Assembly: GCA_001784275.1 (NCBI GenBank)
Contig: MFQB01000031.1
Coordinates: 1-21,733 of the forward strand
DNA: 21,733 bases
Reading direction: 5' to 3'
Origin: Candidatus Magasanikbacteria bacterium RIFCSPHIGHO2_02_FULL_47_14
GTDB lineage: Bacteria > Patescibacteriota > Patescibacteriia > Magasanikbacterales > UBA922
Positions within the stretch are counted from its first letter, which is position 1. Each line of letters opens with the position of its first letter. Made by a program: the position numbers and the translations under genes. Under the pieces are notes generated by a model. The model was not told the origin of the DNA. It did no database searches and was given only the letters and a program-made list of their open reading frames with translations. Positions 20,403 to 21,733 of this stretch are shown here, piece after piece.

Positions 20403-20431
20403 TTGATACTGCGAGCAAGATCAGGTAATAT
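20403..20431 (+). promoter_or_regulatory. Promoter of dnaE
   Basis: TTGATA (20403-20408), 17-nt spacer, TAATAT (20426-20431); start expected ~20438, about 7 nt before ATG 20445. No Shine-Dalgarno. Confidence 0.65.
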
Positions 20432-20444
20432 ACCAACGCTTTCT

Positions 20445-21733
20445 ATGGATTTTGTTCACCTCCACACCCACTCGCACTATTCGCTGTTAAATGGCCTCTC
20501 CAAGGTAAAACCCTTTGTCAAAGCTGCAAAAGCCCGGGGTTTTTCTGCTATTGCCTTGACTGACTATGGCTCCATGTATGGAGCCATAGAGTTTTATCAG
20601 GCGTGTTTGGCAGAAGGAATAAAGCCGATCATCGGCTGCGAATTTTTTGTGGCTCCGCGAGGAATGGAAGATAAAGATCCGGAGTTGGACAAGATTCCTT
20701 CAAATTTGGTGTTACTGGCAGAAAGTTATGAAGGGTATAAACATCTCATGCAGCTTTCTTCAGACGGTCACTTGAAAGGATTTTTTCAAGGGAAGCCCAG
20801 AGTCGACAAACGGCTGCTTGCTGAACTTCATGACGGTATCATTGCCTTGTCAGGACCAATTCAAGGGGAGATACCTCGTCTTATAAAGCAAGACAAGTAC
20901 GAACAGGCAAAAATGGTTGCTGCAGAGTATAAAAAATTATTTGGCGCTGAAAATTTTTATTTGGAACTTGAAGACCACCCGGCAATCAGCGGTCAAATTG
21001 AGGTGAACACAAAACTTATTCAACTTTCAAAGGAGCTCGAAATTCCTTTAGTCGTAACTCGTGACGTCCATTACTTGCATTCAGGGGACGCTGAAGCGCA
21101 GGACATTCTGCGATGTATTTCAGAAGGGTGGAAGGTGGAATACACGGATCGTGAAGACTATCGTCAGGTTGACCGTTCTTTGAACACTGGAGATGACATT
21201 GCCTCGCGCTTTCGTCATGTTCCGGAGGCGTTAGAAAATACAGTCAAAATAGCAGAACGAGTGAATGTGGAAATTCCTTTAAATCAGTGGCACTTTGCAC
21301 CAATTGAGTTACCAAAAGGAAAGACAGCGAACGAGGTATTACGGGAACAGGCAACAAGCTCGGTAGGAAAATATTATGATCCTGTTACAGAAGAGGTGAA
21401 CAAACGGCTGGAGTACGAGTTGGATATTATTGGAACGAAAGGCTACTCGCCGTACTTTTTGTGCGTCGCCGACTTTGTTCAATACGCCAAAACCCATGGC
21501 ATTGTGGAGACCACCAGAGGTTCTGCTGCCGGTTCGTTGGTCTCGTATGTGTTAGGCATTACGACTGTTGACCCGATTCGTTTTAAGTTGCCGTTTGAAC
21601 GGTTTTTAAATCCATATCGTCCGAGTCCGCCAGATATTGATACTGACTTTGCTGACGATCGACGTGGCGACATGATTGAATACGTCACACAAAAGTATGG
21701 CGCCGACCGTGTGGCCCAAATTATTACCTTTGG
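20445..21733 (+). CDS. dnaE: DNA polymerase III alpha subunit, partial
   Basis: 429 codons are inside the window; the frame is open at the edge. The N-terminal PHP domain keeps the metal ligands HLHTHSHYSLLNG (H5, H7, H9), LTDYGSMYGAIEFY, GCEFFVAP and RDVHYL (~near 210), so an active PHP 3'-5' exonuclease is plausible. The polymerase core starts with EYELDIIGTKGYSPYFLCVADFV, TTRGSAAGSLVSYVLGI and PPDIDTDFADDRR, where the two Asp (D399, D401) are the catalytic metal ligands. Replicative chain elongation in the cytoplasm. DnaE rather than PolC because there is no exonuclease insert in the PHP domain. Confidence 0.96.
   Translation, partial: MDFVHLHTHSHYSLLNGLSKVKPFVKAAKARGFSAIALTDYGSMYGAIEFYQACLAEGIKPIIGCEFFVAPRGMEDKDPELDKIPSNLVLLAESYEGYKHLMQLSSDGHLKGFFQGKPRVDKRLLAELHDGIIALSGPIQGEIPRLIKQDKYEQAKMVAAEYKKLFGAENFYLELEDHPAISGQIEVNTKLIQLSKELEIPLVVTRDVHYLHSGDAEAQDILRCISEGWKVEYTDREDYRQVDRSLNTGDDIASRFRHVPEALENTVKIAERVNVEIPLNQWHFAPIELPKGKTANEVLREQATSSVGKYYDPVTEEVNKRLEYELDIIGTKGYSPYFLCVADFVQYAKTHGIVETTRGSAAGSLVSYVLGITTVDPIRFKLPFERFLNPYRPSPPDIDTDFADDRRGDMIEYVTQKYGADRVAQIITF

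Noticed and set aside
1..21733. CRISPR array, transposase or integrase
   Set aside because: No regularly spaced repeats and no transposase or tyrosine/serine recombinase motifs seen on either strand.

Overview
The window looks like chromosomal DNA of a small-genome bacterium, probably a member of the Candidate Phyla Radiation (Patescibacteria, Parcubacteria-like). This is inference from gene content and style: short intergenic gaps, a MurE-type ligase without its usual N-terminal domain, ftsEX, a short DivIC-like protein, a single-TM parvulin foldase, a TRAX/translin-family protein beside a P2-type ATPase, a stand-alone GIY-YIG protein, and a group I intron in a tRNA gene. No rRNA or universal ribosomal protein is present, so the lineage cannot be fixed from here.

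Layout. 1-2001 (-): C-terminally cut polytopic membrane protein. 2058-3280 (+): two uncharacterised cytoplasmic proteins, one coiled-coil, one with a winged-helix-like N-terminus. 3383-3797 (-): tRNA-Lys, a GIY-YIG endonuclease-like gene whose stop codon lies inside the tRNA, and a broken second copy of the same tRNA. 3851-7107 (+): cation P-type ATPase overlapping a TRAX-like gene. 7152-8370 (-): G+C-rich GCS2-family carboxylate-amine ligase with a structured leader. 8401-13508 (+): envelope and division block (MurE-like ligase, DivIC-like, PpiC foldase, tRNA-Gly, NIF3/CutA-like domain, tRNA-Thr, ftsE, ftsX). 13587-14192 (+): tRNA-Gln and a tRNA-Asn(GUU) split by a 334-nt group I intron. 14208-16495 (+): accessory stretch with a possible Tyr-codon leader peptide/attenuator, two orphan G+C-rich genes, nested RNA hairpins and a truncated DMT transporter. 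16558-19302 (+): CNNM/CBS protein, DEAD-box helicase, DoxX protein. 19259-20377 (-): protein with a PEP-utilising mobile domain. 20445-end (+): dnaE, cut by the window edge.

Two styles of gene expression coexist. Core genes (the murE-like ligase, divIC, ftsE, the CNNM gene, the ATPase, dnaE, doxX) have a TATACT-like -10 box 3-13 nt before the start codon and no Shine-Dalgarno, which predicts leaderless or near-leaderless mRNAs. Three G+C-rich accessory genes (GCS2-like, the 14556 orphan, the 16035 orphan) instead have a TTGACA -35 box, a long leader with hairpins, a strong GGAGG site and a terminator hairpin. They look like separately acquired single-gene units. The most notable items are the intron-split tRNA-Asn, the tRNA-Lys/GIY-YIG arrangement, the attenuator-like leader at 14246-14360, and the competing-hairpin leader of the GCS2 gene.
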